Assembly: GCF_008728965.1 (NCBI RefSeq)
Contig: NZ_VSMC01000010.1
Location: 1-64,000, forward strand
Origin: Heminiphilus faecis
Lineage (GTDB): Bacteria; Bacteroidota; Bacteroidia; Bacteroidales; Muribaculaceae
Direction of reading: 5' to 3'
DNA: 64,000 nt
Position numbers and translations under genes: made by a program. Below, one piece after another: positions 52,521 to 61,581 of the stretch. The notes under the pieces are model-generated. The model did not search any database. It saw only the letters and a program-made list of their open reading frames with translations, and was not told where the DNA came from. The number at the start of each line of letters is the position of its first letter. The first letter of the stretch is position 1.

Positions 52521-53882
52521 TCAAAACACCGACAAAAGATAATTGCTTATAGCTCTTCTTACTTCAGCTCCTCTACATGTAAATCCATTGACCATTATCA
52601 CTACGGCATGTGTAGGCCGGCCGCCGGAGTCAAGTTTATATCCTGCATAACACAGTACGCCCGACATACTACCCGATTTGAGAGCAAGACGTCCTGTCAA
52701 CCGAGTTTTCGCGAGAAGACTTCTTACAGTACCCTCTTTACCTACTATAGGAAAGAGTTTTTTATAAACTCCCGCATTTTTGCCTTTGCCCATCACAGTA
52801 AGCATACGGGCCAGAAACGCGGGCGACAGACGATTGGTAACCGCCAAACCGCTACCGTCGGCAATTTTCATACCCGAAAGATTGAGACCGAGAGCTTCAA
52901 GACATCGTTTTTCCACAGCCAACGCACAATCGACCGAGTGGTCATCGCCCGACAAAGTCAGTGCACGCAGCAGGCCTTCGGCATATAGATTATCGCTCTT
53001 GAACATCATTGCACGCAAGATATCGTCACACGAAGGCGACTTCCATAACATCGGAGACTCCGATATCAATTCATCAGTTTCAATCGGCTCCTCGCTACAC
53101 CCGACACCACTATCAGCCAGAGCATCGACAAAAACATCTCGAAATACCATATGAGGATAAGGCATAGAATACCTCGAGCTATAACTTTCACCAGTTATAT
53201 TGCCGTAAACATACAATCTATATGAATCCTCGCCACGCATCGCCATGACATTGCCACGGCTGCCCTTTCTGACATCGCACACTACCTCAAGACCGTCAAT
53301 CTTGGGTGACAACGACTCGACACCCTCTGATGACACTTTCATAGAAAAACTGTTGTCGTGCCAGTTAAATCCGTACAATCCCGCACCGTACTCCCATGCA
53401 ATGTCTTCAAGCAACCAATAAGGCGACACCCCCAGCGAGGGATAAATATCCGGCACCACGATCACATCGCCAGCTATCGAGTCGATGCCTTGACCGCGAA
53501 TCCACTCCACAGCTGCATCGATGAAGCGGGAAGGGCTGCCTATATGACGCGACCCAAGTGTAGGATCACCACCTCCGGTGACCACGACATTGCCGTCAAG
53601 CACATTGTTTTCAATATGGCCGTATGCACTGACAACCGTAGTAAAAGGGCTTTCCGAAGGATTGAGCGATTCCACAACAGCAGCCGAAGTAATACATTTC
53701 ATAACCGAAGCGGGTATAAACACTTTCTCTGCATTATGGCTGATGACAGTTTTGCCAGTAGCAAGATCAACGATACAGACACCAATCGTAGCAGCCTCGC
53801 TACCGGAAAATCTAACAGTGTTTTGTGCCCACATAAACGACAACCAAAACAGGGCACATAGTGACAGAATCAACTTTTTCAT
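52521..53882 (-). CDS. dacB: D-Ala-D-Ala carboxypeptidase/endopeptidase (PBP4, DacB)
   Basis: The 453-residue S13 peptidase trims peptidoglycan in the periplasm. It has a signal peptide (MKKLILSLCALFWLSFMWA), the SxxK motif in PASVMKCITSAA, SDN-type residues in MFKSDNLYAEGLLR, and KSG in LALKSGSMSGVLCYAGY. It lies divergent from the tetR gene. A TAATTTTG match (minus) at 53887-53894 is only 4 bp from the start codon, so its relevance as a -7 is doubtful. Confidence 0.93.
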   Translation of the reverse strand: MKKLILSLCALFWLSFMWAQNTVRFSGSEAATIGVCIVDLATGKTVISHNAEKVFIPASVMKCITSAAVVESLNPSESPFTTVVSAYGHIENNVLDGNVVVTGGGDPTLGSRHIGSPSRFIDAAVEWIRGQGIDSIAGDVIVVPDIYPSLGVSPYWLLEDIAWEYGAGLYGFNWHDNSFSMKVSSEGVESLSPKIDGLEVVCDVRKGSRGNVMAMRGEDSYRLYVYGNITGESYSSRYSMPYPHMVFRDVFVDALADSGVGCSEEPIETDELISESPMLWKSPSCDDILRAMMFKSDNLYAEGLLRALTLSGDDHSVDCALAVEKRCLEALGLNLSGMKIADGSGLAVTNRLSPAFLARMLTVMGKGKNAGVYKKLFPIVGKEGTVRSLLAKTRLTGRLALKSGSMSGVLCYAGYKLDSGGRPTHAVVIMVNGFTCRGAEVRRAISNYLLSVF

Positions 53883-53992
53883 GCTGCAAAATTACAATTT
53901 AACTACATATTTTATTCATTTTAATATGATTTATTGTTTGTATATTAAGGAAAATGCGTAATTTCGCACAAATTATTCTCATTTGTGCAATT

Positions 53993-54586
53993 ATGGTATT
54001 AAAGACCCGCGAAAAACTGATCGACGTTGCCCGCCAACTCTTTGCCCACAAAGGCATAGAGAATACCACCATGAGCGACATCGCCAACGCATCATACAAG
54101 GGCAGACGCACAATATACACCTATTTTAAGAACAAGCGTGAAATCTACAATGCCGTAATTGAAAAAGAGAGCGAGATGCTTGTGGCAAGGTTGCGCGAGG
54201 TCGTATCGGCCGATGCATCACCCACCGACAAGCTTATGAAGTTCATTGACCTGCGTATCGATGTGGTAGCCGAGAGCGTAGCCCGTCATCATGACAATAC
54301 GGTATTGCGGTCACTGCTCATACGCGAGTTCAAACGCATGGAACGCATAAGAAACCTCGCTATCGAAAAAGAACTTGAGATGCTGCGCGGCATAATGACC
54401 GAAGGTGTTGACAAAGGCGACTTCGACCCGGAGAAGACCACAGGAGTCTATTCTGCCATGATTATGCTTTTTCAAGGCATCGAACTGTCCTACATGCGCA
54501 ACAATTTCTCGCAATTCGGCATAGAGCCGCAACAAATGAGACAATACATAAAACAATACGTACTGTCAGGAATAAAAAAACATTAA
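53993..54586 (+). CDS. TetR-family transcriptional regulator
   Basis: The 197-residue protein starts MVLKTREKLIDVAR, which places the TetR HTH (GIENTTMSDIANASYKGRRTIYTYFKNK) at the usual position. The longer frame adds 13 residues over the promoter. The C-terminal helical ligand domain has no recognised specificity. It lies 10 bp before a FabH-like gene and FabG, so fatty acid or acyl-chain metabolism is its likely target. A TAATTTCG near-match at 53959-53966 may be the -7. Confidence 0.9.
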   Translation: MVLKTREKLIDVARQLFAHKGIENTTMSDIANASYKGRRTIYTYFKNKREIYNAVIEKESEMLVARLREVVSADASPTDKLMKFIDLRIDVVAESVARHHDNTVLRSLLIREFKRMERIRNLAIEKELEMLRGIMTEGVDKGDFDPEKTTGVYSAMIMLFQGIELSYMRNNFSQFGIEPQQMRQYIKQYVLSGIKKH

Positions 54587-54596
54587 ATATAACAAC

Positions 54597-55541
54597 ATGT
54601 ATATCAACGCTACCGGCTATTATGTGCCGACCGAGAGGGTCGACAATGATTATTTCAAAGATGTGAACGGACTTACCGATGACTGGATTTACAAACGCAC
54701 CGGCATAAAATCGCGCTCTAAAGCAGCCGAAGGCGAAGGCCACAATTCAATGGGCCTTGCAGCCATCGACAATGCAATAAAGACCATACCCTATGACATA
54801 AAGGACGTAGATCTTATTGTATCGGCATCTTATTCACCCTATGATACCGTAGCCACACTTGCCCATATAGCTCAGCAGAAGTATGATATCGCCGGGGCAA
54901 AGGCCATATACGTATCAGCGGCATGCTCGTCATTTGTAAACGGCCTTGAAATTATTGAAACATACTTCAAAGCAGGCAAAGCAAAGAAAGCTCTTATCAT
55001 ATGCTCGGAGCACAATACATATTACTCCAACGAGAGCGACCCCAAAAGCGGTCACCTGTGGGGTGACGCCGCCGTGGCCTATTTTCTGTCGGCCGACAAG
55101 GTGGCTGACAGCGACGTAGAAATCAAAGAAGTCTACACATGCGGACTCGGAAATGTAGGCAAAGGTCCTGAAGGCGTGACTCTGCGCCCAAAAGAAGGAG
55201 GCATCGAGATGCCCGACGGACGCGATGTGTTTGTCAATGCATGCTATAACATGATCAACGCCCTCGGACACGCTACTGCTCCCCACGGCATCAAGCCTGA
55301 AGAACTCGACTATATCATAACCCATCAGGCCAACAAACGCATCGTTGCACAAGTAGCTCACCAGCTTGGATTAAATGATGACAAATTCCTGAACAACATC
55401 GAGGAGCTCGGCAACACAGGCTCAGCAAGCTGCGCCTTGGTATTCGCACAAAACCGCGGCAAGTTTAATAAAGGTGAAAAAATAGGCCTAACCGTCTTCG
55501 GCGGCGGATATTCATGCGGTGCATTTTTGGTAGAGATATAA
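54597..55541 (+). CDS. FabH-like beta-ketoacyl-ACP synthase III
   Basis: The 314-residue thiolase-fold condensing enzyme has the catalytic Cys110 in VSAACSSF, His in YIITHQANKR and Asn in NTGSAS, the FabH triad. It may be the housekeeping FabH or a specialised KASIII starter enzyme; its place behind a TetR regulator suggests regulated use. FabG follows by 47 bp. Confidence 0.9.
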   Translation: MYINATGYYVPTERVDNDYFKDVNGLTDDWIYKRTGIKSRSKAAEGEGHNSMGLAAIDNAIKTIPYDIKDVDLIVSASYSPYDTVATLAHIAQQKYDIAGAKAIYVSAACSSFVNGLEIIETYFKAGKAKKALIICSEHNTYYSNESDPKSGHLWGDAAVAYFLSADKVADSDVEIKEVYTCGLGNVGKGPEGVTLRPKEGGIEMPDGRDVFVNACYNMINALGHATAPHGIKPEELDYIITHQANKRIVAQVAHQLGLNDDKFLNNIEELGNTGSASCALVFAQNRGKFNKGEKIGLTVFGGGYSCGAFLVEI

Positions 55542-55588
55542 TAATTACATACCTTTGTAACTGACATTAATCCAATATCAAAGTATAT

Positions 55589-56335
55589 ATGAAATTACTT
55601 GAAGGAAAAACCGCGCTCATCACCGGTGCAGCCCGCGGTATAGGAAAAGCGCTTGCGCTTCGTTTTGCCCAAGAGGGCGCCAACATAGCTTTTACCGACC
55701 TCGTCATTGATGAAAACGGCAAAGCCACTGAAAAAGAGATTGAAGCTCTTGGAGTAAAAGTAAAAGGATACGCCTCCAACGCCGCTGACTTCAACCAGAC
55801 TAAAGAAGTTGTGGAAGAAGTAAAGAAAGACTTCGGATCAATCGATATACTCGTAAATAACGCAGGTATCACCAAAGACGGGCTCATGATGCGTATGACC
55901 GAAGCCCAGTGGGATGCAGTCATCGCCGTCAATCTAAAGAGTGCGTTCAACTTCATCAATGCAGTTCTGCCCATTATGTTGCGTCAGCGCGGCGGCTCTA
56001 TTATAAACATGGCTTCGGTAGTAGGTGTGCACGGCAATGCCGGCCAGTCCAACTATGCCGCATCAAAGGCCGGACTTATCGCCCTTGCCAAGTCAATAGC
56101 TCAGGAAGTAGGCTCACGCGGTATACGTGCCAACGCTATCGCTCCGGGCTTCATCGAGACAGCCATGACAGCCGCTCTTCCCGACGATGTACGCGCCGAA
56201 TGGGTCAAGAAGATACCACTGCGTCGCGGCGGACAAGTAAACGATATCGCCGACGTAGCCGTATTCCTTGCATCTGACATGTCAAGCTACGTGACCGGTC
56301 AGGTAATACAAGTCGACGGTGGCATGAACATGTAA
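55589..56335 (+). CDS. fabG: 3-oxoacyl-ACP reductase FabG
   Basis: FabG reduces beta-ketoacyl-ACP with NADPH in fatty acid elongation. The 248-residue SDR protein has the cofactor motif TGAARGIG (12-19), NNAG, catalytic Ser in NMASVVGVHG, and the YAASKAG catalytic Tyr/Lys. It follows the KASIII-like gene, and a strong hairpin terminator follows after 24 bp. Confidence 0.94.
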   Translation: MKLLEGKTALITGAARGIGKALALRFAQEGANIAFTDLVIDENGKATEKEIEALGVKVKGYASNAADFNQTKEVVEEVKKDFGSIDILVNNAGITKDGLMMRMTEAQWDAVIAVNLKSAFNFINAVLPIMLRQRGGSIINMASVVGVHGNAGQSNYAASKAGLIALAKSIAQEVGSRGIRANAIAPGFIETAMTAALPDDVRAEWVKKIPLRRGGQVNDIADVAVFLASDMSSYVTGQVIQVDGGMNM

Positions 56336-56359
56336 TATTGATTTTCAAAACCTCATCAT

Positions 56360-56400
56360 AAAAGCATCATCATGGCCTCTCGGGCTTTGATGATGCTTTT
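56360..56400 (+). terminator. Terminator after fabG
   Basis: AAAAGCATCATCA (56360-56372) and TGATGATGCTTTT (56388-56400) form a perfect 13-bp stem with a T-run built into its 3' arm. The next gene starts only 11 bp later, so the hairpin also sits in the leader of that gene. Confidence 0.8.
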
Positions 56401-56411
56401 GCCTGATTCAA

Positions 56412-57002
56412 ATGCTAACTTACAATACACAATTAAAAAAGCTCGTACTGCCGGAGTACGGCCGCAATATCCAGCAGATGGTAGACTACTGCGTCACCAT
56501 ACCCGACAAAGAAGAGCGCACAGTGTGTGCCTACTCGATAATAAACTCAATGGGCAATCTGTTTCCGCAGTTGCGCGATGTCGATGACTTCAAGCACAAA
56601 CTATGGGATCATCTTGCCATAATGTCAGATTTCAAACTTGACATTGACTACCCCTGCGAAATCATAAAACCGGAAAGCCTCGAAAGCCGGCCAGAACCGC
56701 TCAGCTACCGTCCGTCAAACATGAGGCTGCGGCATTACGGCAAATACATCGAGCTGATGATAGCAAAAGCCGCAACGATGGAAAACGGCGAAGAACGTGA
56801 CGTGCTCGTATCGCTCATAGCCAATCACATGAAAAAAATGATGCTCGCAGTAAATCCCGACGGAGTGGACGACGCCCGCATACTCAACGACCTCGCTGTA
56901 TATAGCCACGGAGCCATCAGGCTTGACCCGGCCGAGTATCATCTGTATGAGTTCAAAACAGTGCCGGCACCGGCCACATCAAAAAAGAAAAAGAAAAAAT
57001 AG
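56412..57002 (+). CDS. DUF4290 protein
   Basis: The 196-residue protein matches DUF4290, a Bacteroidota-specific family of unknown function (MLTYNTQLKKLVLPEYGRN at the start; a poly-Lys tail KKKKKK at the end). It precedes murA by 31 bp and is often found next to it, so it may be linked to cell-wall synthesis, but there is no demonstrated role. No signal peptide is seen, so it is cytosolic. Confidence 0.85.
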   Translation: MLTYNTQLKKLVLPEYGRNIQQMVDYCVTIPDKEERTVCAYSIINSMGNLFPQLRDVDDFKHKLWDHLAIMSDFKLDIDYPCEIIKPESLESRPEPLSYRPSNMRLRHYGKYIELMIAKAATMENGEERDVLVSLIANHMKKMMLAVNPDGVDDARILNDLAVYSHGAIRLDPAEYHLYEFKTVPAPATSKKKKKK

Positions 57003-57033
57003 TCCATCCCCGATTATCATATCGCATCACCCC

Positions 57034-58347
57034 ATGAGCACATTTATTGTTGAAGGCGGCCATCCGCTTCACGGCGAAATCACTCCGCAAGGAGCCAAAA
57101 ACGAGGCTCTGCAAGTTTTGTGTGCAGTACTGCTCACTCCTGAACGTGTCGTAATAGAAAATCTGCCCGATATACTTGACATAAACAACCTTATATCGAT
57201 GCTTGGAGATCTCGGAGTAAAGGTGGAGAAACTTGAACCTCACACTTATGCCTTTCAGTCCGACTCGATAAACATAGACTATCTAAGCACACCCGAATAT
57301 ATAAAAAAATCGGCATCGTTACGAGGCTCGGTTATGTTTGCAGGTCCGCTCGTGGCCCGGTTCGGTTATGCCGTACTGTCAAAGCCCGGAGGCGACAAGA
57401 TAGGCCGTCGACGCCTCGATACCCACTTCATCGGCATAAACAAGCTGGGCGCAGACTTCGACTACAATCCCGAAAGGCATGCTTATGAAATACATGCCGG
57501 AAGCGGATTGAAAGGCACATACATGTTGCTCGACGAAGCATCGGTTACCGGCACAGCCAATATCATAATGGCGGCCGTACTTGCCGAAGGGGTGACGACA
57601 ATATACAACGCAGCCTGCGAGCCATACCTTCAGCAACTCTGCAAAATGCTCGTTTCAATGGGCGCCAAAATCGAAGGGATAGGCTCCAATCTGCTTACCA
57701 TAACCGGTGTGACATCGCTCCACGGGACCACCCATCGGCTCCTACCCGACATGATCGAGGTAGGTAGTTTTATAGGAATGGCAGCCATGACAGGAAGCGA
57801 TATAACACTGAAAAATGTCAGCTACGGCGATTTGGGCATTATGCCCGACAGTTTCAAGCGACTCGGTATAGAACTTCAGCTATCGGGCGATGACATAATA
57901 ATCCCGGCACGTGACTGTTATGAAATAGAGACATTCATGGACGGCTCCATAATGACATTTGCCGATGCTCCATGGCCGGGGCTGTCACCCGACCTGCTAA
58001 GCGTATTTCTCGTAGTTGCCACTCAAGCCCGCGGAAGCGTGCTTATACACCAGAAGATGTTTGAAAGCCGCCTGTTTTTTGTTGACAAACTTATTGACAT
58101 GGGTGCCCAAATAATACTGTGCGACCCACACCGTGCCGCAGTGATTGGCTCGGGACGCCTGCATTCCCTACGTGCCACCAATATGGTGTCGCCCGACATA
58201 CGCGCCGGTATAGCCATGCTCATAGCAGCCATGAGTGCCCGTGGCACAAGCAGCATCCACAACATCGACCAGATAGACCGCGGCTATGAAAATATAGACA
58301 AGCGCCTGAATGAAATCGGAGCCCATATAATGAGAGTGTCAAACTAA
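57034..58347 (+). CDS. murA: UDP-N-acetylglucosamine 1-carboxyvinyltransferase
   Basis: MurA starts peptidoglycan synthesis by adding PEP to UDP-GlcNAc. The start MSTFIVEGG gives 437 residues, the family length; the longer frame overlaps DUF4290. Lys22 in GAKNEAL is conserved. The catalytic loop reads PGGDKIGRRRLDTH, so the residue equivalent to E. coli Cys115 is Asp121. Asp at this position is known to give natural fosfomycin resistance. rimM follows by 14 bp. Confidence 0.95.
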   Translation: MSTFIVEGGHPLHGEITPQGAKNEALQVLCAVLLTPERVVIENLPDILDINNLISMLGDLGVKVEKLEPHTYAFQSDSINIDYLSTPEYIKKSASLRGSVMFAGPLVARFGYAVLSKPGGDKIGRRRLDTHFIGINKLGADFDYNPERHAYEIHAGSGLKGTYMLLDEASVTGTANIIMAAVLAEGVTTIYNAACEPYLQQLCKMLVSMGAKIEGIGSNLLTITGVTSLHGTTHRLLPDMIEVGSFIGMAAMTGSDITLKNVSYGDLGIMPDSFKRLGIELQLSGDDIIIPARDCYEIETFMDGSIMTFADAPWPGLSPDLLSVFLVVATQARGSVLIHQKMFESRLFFVDKLIDMGAQIILCDPHRAAVIGSGRLHSLRATNMVSPDIRAGIAMLIAAMSARGTSSIHNIDQIDRGYENIDKRLNEIGAHIMRVSN

Positions 58348-58361
58348 AAACCGGGACAGGA

Positions 58362-58892
58362 ATGATACTGAAAGAGGAACTTACGGAAATAGGCCGTTTC
58401 GGAAAGCCGCATGGAATTCAAGGCGAAATAAATGCCACTGTCGATGATGATGTCGACGTAGATGCAATCAATAGGATAGTTGTAAATATTGACGGCATAT
58501 ATGTACCCTTCTTCATAAGATCTATACGCGTAAAACGTCTTGACTCTGTCATAATAGGTATCGATGACATAAACAACGAGGATCAGGCGGCACGCTTCAC
58601 TAATCTTGACATATATGCGCTTATAAGCGACAATATCAGAGAAGTGCCTAACAATGACGATGACGGCTTCTATGCCGCTGACCTTATCGGCTACACAATT
58701 GTGCACGCTGACGGTCGTCCTGTAGGCAAAATAACAGATATAAACGACTCGACTGAAAACGCGCTCTTTATCATACAGTCGCCCGACGGCACTGACAAAT
58801 ACATACCTATAGCCGATGAACTTATCGATGAGATCAACCCCGAGAATCGGTACATAACAATGACCCTTCCCGAAGGTCTTCTCGACCTATAA
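58362..58892 (+). CDS. rimM: Ribosome maturation factor RimM
   Basis: RimM helps mature the 30S head domain. The 176-residue protein has the N-terminal beta-barrel with IGRFGKPHGIQGEI and the C-terminal PRC-like domain (DGFYAADLIGYTIV, then YIPIADELI), both characteristic. It is the last gene of the DUF4290-murA-rimM run. Its end faces the convergent glycosyltransferase gene 40 bp away. Confidence 0.94.
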   Translation: MILKEELTEIGRFGKPHGIQGEINATVDDDVDVDAINRIVVNIDGIYVPFFIRSIRVKRLDSVIIGIDDINNEDQAARFTNLDIYALISDNIREVPNNDDDGFYAADLIGYTIVHADGRPVGKITDINDSTENALFIIQSPDGTDKYIPIADELIDEINPENRYITMTLPEGLLDL

Positions 58893-58932
58893 TTTAATTA
58901 ACAACAGATGCTATAAAAGCGATTGATGATTG

Positions 58933-59883
58933 TCAATCCCAAAGCCGGTCGCGTATCGCAAAACGCGGACGGTGCTTTACTTCGTTGAATATCTTGCCGA
59001 TATATTCGCCAACCACACCTATGCTCATGAGTATAAGACTGCCGAGAAACCACACCGAAAGCATGATGGAAGTCCATCCGTCTATAGTCGAATGGGCGAA
59101 ATAGGACGAAAAGATATATATAGCCACAAGCACATCGATGAGCAGCAGCACGAGCCCCACTACAAATATGATGCGTATCGGTTTGGCCGAAAACGATGTT
59201 ATGCCGTCAATAGAGAAACTGAGCATCTTGGCAAGCGGATATTTGGACTCTCCAGCCACTCGTTCATGACGCTCGTAAGTCACAACAGCCGTATCAAGAC
59301 CGATCTGCGGCACTATACCGCGCAAAAACAGATTGCTCTCACCATACTCGCCCAGCAGTTCGAGTGCACGCCGACTCATCAGACGGTAGTCGGCATGGTC
59401 ATAAACCGTATCAAGCCCCATGCGGTGTTGCAAAGAATAAAATGCATGAGCCGTAGTACGTTTAAACCACGTATCTGTAGCCCGACTCGACCTTACGCCG
59501 TAAACAATCTCCTTACCTTGGACAAACAGTTTTACCATTTCCACAATGGCTTCAGGATCGTCCTGAAGGTCGGCATCTATAGACACAGCCGCGTCACAAA
59601 GGTCCTTGACAGCCATAAGACCGGCAAGCAACGCATATTGGTGGCCCCGGTTATGGGCCAGCGATATGCCCTTAAGCCGCTTGTCGTCGGCATGAAGCCG
59701 CTCAATAACGCCCCATGTGCCATCACGGCTGCCGTCGTTGCTGCACAAAATGTAGCTGTCGGGCGACACAAGTCCGTCAGCCGACATACGGTCTAAAAGT
59801 CCGAGGAGCCGCGCTACCGAAATAGGCAGCGCGGCTTCCTCGTTGTAACATGGCACCACTATGGCGATTACGGGTAGCGACAC
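58933..59883 (-). CDS. Polyprenyl-phosphate glycosyltransferase (GtrB/DPM1-like)
   Basis: The 316-residue protein has the GT2 catalytic domain (VVPCYNEEAALP, CSNDGSRDGTW, SIDADLQDDPE with the DXD metal motif). Two C-terminal membrane helices follow (about 235-260 and 270-295), as in GtrB and dolichol-phosphate mannosyltransferase families, which make polyprenyl-phosphate sugars. It lies downstream of proS by 12 bp. Confidence 0.9.
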   Translation of the reverse strand: MSLPVIAIVVPCYNEEAALPISVARLLGLLDRMSADGLVSPDSYILCSNDGSRDGTWGVIERLHADDKRLKGISLAHNRGHQYALLAGLMAVKDLCDAAVSIDADLQDDPEAIVEMVKLFVQGKEIVYGVRSSRATDTWFKRTTAHAFYSLQHRMGLDTVYDHADYRLMSRRALELLGEYGESNLFLRGIVPQIGLDTAVVTYERHERVAGESKYPLAKMLSFSIDGITSFSAKPIRIIFVVGLVLLLIDVLVAIYIFSSYFAHSTIDGWTSIMLSVWFLGSLILMSIGVVGEYIGKIFNEVKHRPRFAIRDRLWD

Positions 59884-59895
59884 GGCAATAAAGTA

Positions 59896-61377
59896 TTAAT
59901 AGTTACGTGCGAATATCACGCGACGAGCCGAGGGCTTGCCGGTGACCATACAGAATCCGGGAGTATCATCGCCGTCAAGAGGCACACATCGTATAGTGGC
60001 CTTGGTCTCGGCCTTGACCTTCTCCTCGGTCTCGGTAGTACCGTCCCAATGGGCGAGGATAAATCCACCCTTCTCAATCTCGACCTTGAACTCTTCATAG
60101 CTGTCCACGGTACGGGTCATCGACTCGCGGTGACGCAGAGCCTTCTGATAAATATTGTTCTGTATATCCTCAAGCAGGTTCTGCACGAATGCGGCTATGC
60201 CTTCAAGCGGCTCAATCTGCTTTTCGAGAGTATCGCGACGCATGACCTCGACTGTGCCGTTTTCAATGTCACGGGCGCCTATGGCAAGACGCACGGGCAC
60301 ACCTTTAAGTTCGTAGTCGGCAAACTTGAAGCCGGGACGACGGTTTTCTGCATCATCATACTTGACACTTATGCCGAGAGCCTTGAGCTGATTCACTATA
60401 GGCTCCACCACCTTGCTTATTTCGGCGAGCTGCTCGCTGTTCTTGTATATAGGCACAATCACCACCTGTATCGGAGCCAAGTGAGGAGGCAACACGAGTC
60501 CGTTGTCATCGGAGTGAGTCATGATAAGAGCACCCATAAGACGTGTCGATACACCCCAAGAGTTGGCCCACACATATTCGGGTTGATTATCCTTGTTGAT
60601 GAATGTAACGTCAAACGCCTTGGCGAAGTTCTGCCCGAGATTGTGCGACGTACCTGACTGGAGTGCCTTTCCGTCCTGCATCATAGCCTCTATCGTGTAA
60701 GTGTTGAGTGCTCCGGCGAAACGTTCGTTGGCCGACTTGACACCCTTGATCACCGGCATGGCCATGTACTTTTCAGCAAAGTCGGCATACAGGTTTATCA
60801 TCTGCACCGTGCGGGCTTCCGACTCCTCGGCAGTGGCATGGGCGCAGTGGCCTTCCTGCCACAGAAATTCGGCCGTACGCAGAAACATGCGTGTACGCAT
60901 CTCCCAGCGCATCACGTTGGCCCACTGGTTGCACAACACGGGCAGATCGCGATAACTGTGTATCCAGTTCTTATATGTTCCCCATATGATGGTCTCCGAT
61001 GTAGGACGCACTATAAGCTCCTCTTCGAGGCGTGCGTCGGGGTCAACGATAACGCCGTTGCCGTTGGGGTCGTTTTTCAGACGGTAGTGGGTAACTACGG
61101 CACACTCTTTGGCAAAGCCTTCGACATGCTCGGCCTCGCGGCATAAAAACGACTTCGGTATCAGAAGCGGGAAATAGGCGTTTTGCACTCCCGTCTCCTT
61201 AAACATACGGTCGAGTGTCTGCTGCATCTTCTCCCATATAGCATAGCCGTAGGGCTTGATCACCATACAGCCGCGCACCGCGCTCTGCTCAGCCAGATCA
61301 GCCTTTACCACCAGTTCGTTATACCACTTCGAATAGTCCTCACTGCGTTTGGTGAGGTCTTTTAGTTCTTTTGCCAT
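59896..61377 (-). CDS. proS: Prolyl-tRNA synthetase (archaeal/eukaryotic type)
   Basis: ProS charges tRNA-Pro. The 493-residue protein is the archaeal-like type found in Bacteroidota, lacking the bacterial editing insertion. It has [21 protein letters not shown] (motif 2 region), the ATP-site [15 protein letters not shown] and the C-terminal domain [17 protein letters not shown] -7 element TAATTTTG (minus) lies about 44 bp upstream. Confidence 0.96.
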   Translation of the reverse strand: MAKELKDLTKRSEDYSKWYNELVVKADLAEQSAVRGCMVIKPYGYAIWEKMQQTLDRMFKETGVQNAYFPLLIPKSFLCREAEHVEGFAKECAVVTHYRLKNDPNGNGVIVDPDARLEEELIVRPTSETIIWGTYKNWIHSYRDLPVLCNQWANVMRWEMRTRMFLRTAEFLWQEGHCAHATAEESEARTVQMINLYADFAEKYMAMPVIKGVKSANERFAGALNTYTIEAMMQDGKALQSGTSHNLGQNFAKAFDVTFINKDNQPEYVWANSWGVSTRLMGALIMTHSDDNGLVLPPHLAPIQVVIVPIYKNSEQLAEISKVVEPIVNQLKALGISVKYDDAENRRPGFKFADYELKGVPVRLAIGARDIENGTVEVMRRDTLEKQIEPLEGIAAFVQNLLEDIQNNIYQKALRHRESMTRTVDSYEEFKVEIEKGGFILAHWDGTTETEEKVKAETKATIRCVPLDGDDTPGFCMVTGKPSARRVIFARNY

Positions 61378-61420
61378 AGCAAAATCCTGTATTTATGTTG
61401 TGTAATTTATTTTAACGGCA

Positions 61421-61428
61421 CAAAATTA
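61421..61428 (-). promoter_or_regulatory. -7 element for proS
   Basis: On the minus strand this reads TAATTTTG, a full TAnnTTTG match, about 44 bp before the proS start. Confidence 0.5.
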
Positions 61429-61520
61429 GATAAAAAACCTCATACCCACAACTTCTTATATCCTCTTTTTAGACTGTATATCGAGCCTGAGGCGAAGCCC
61501 AAAAGTACATAGCTCGACAA

Positions 61521-61561
61521 TAGGCTGGCATAGGTGACGTACTGTCACCTATGCCAGCCTA
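61521..61561 (-). terminator. Long perfect hairpin 3' of the PspC gene
   Basis: TAGGCTGGCATAGGTGAC (61521-61538) and GTCACCTATGCCAGCCTA (61544-61561) form an 18-bp perfect stem with loop GTACT. On the minus strand it comes 20 bp after the PspC gene. No T-run follows, so it is either an unusual terminator, an mRNA-stabilising hairpin or an extragenic palindrome. Confidence 0.6.
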
Positions 61562-61581
61562 CACGATCTCCGTACATTGAG

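Noticed and set aside
53887-53894. TAATTTTG promoter-like element for dacB on the minus strand
   Set aside because: It would place the transcript start on the start codon itself, and no -33 is present; coincidence is more likely than a leaderless transcript.
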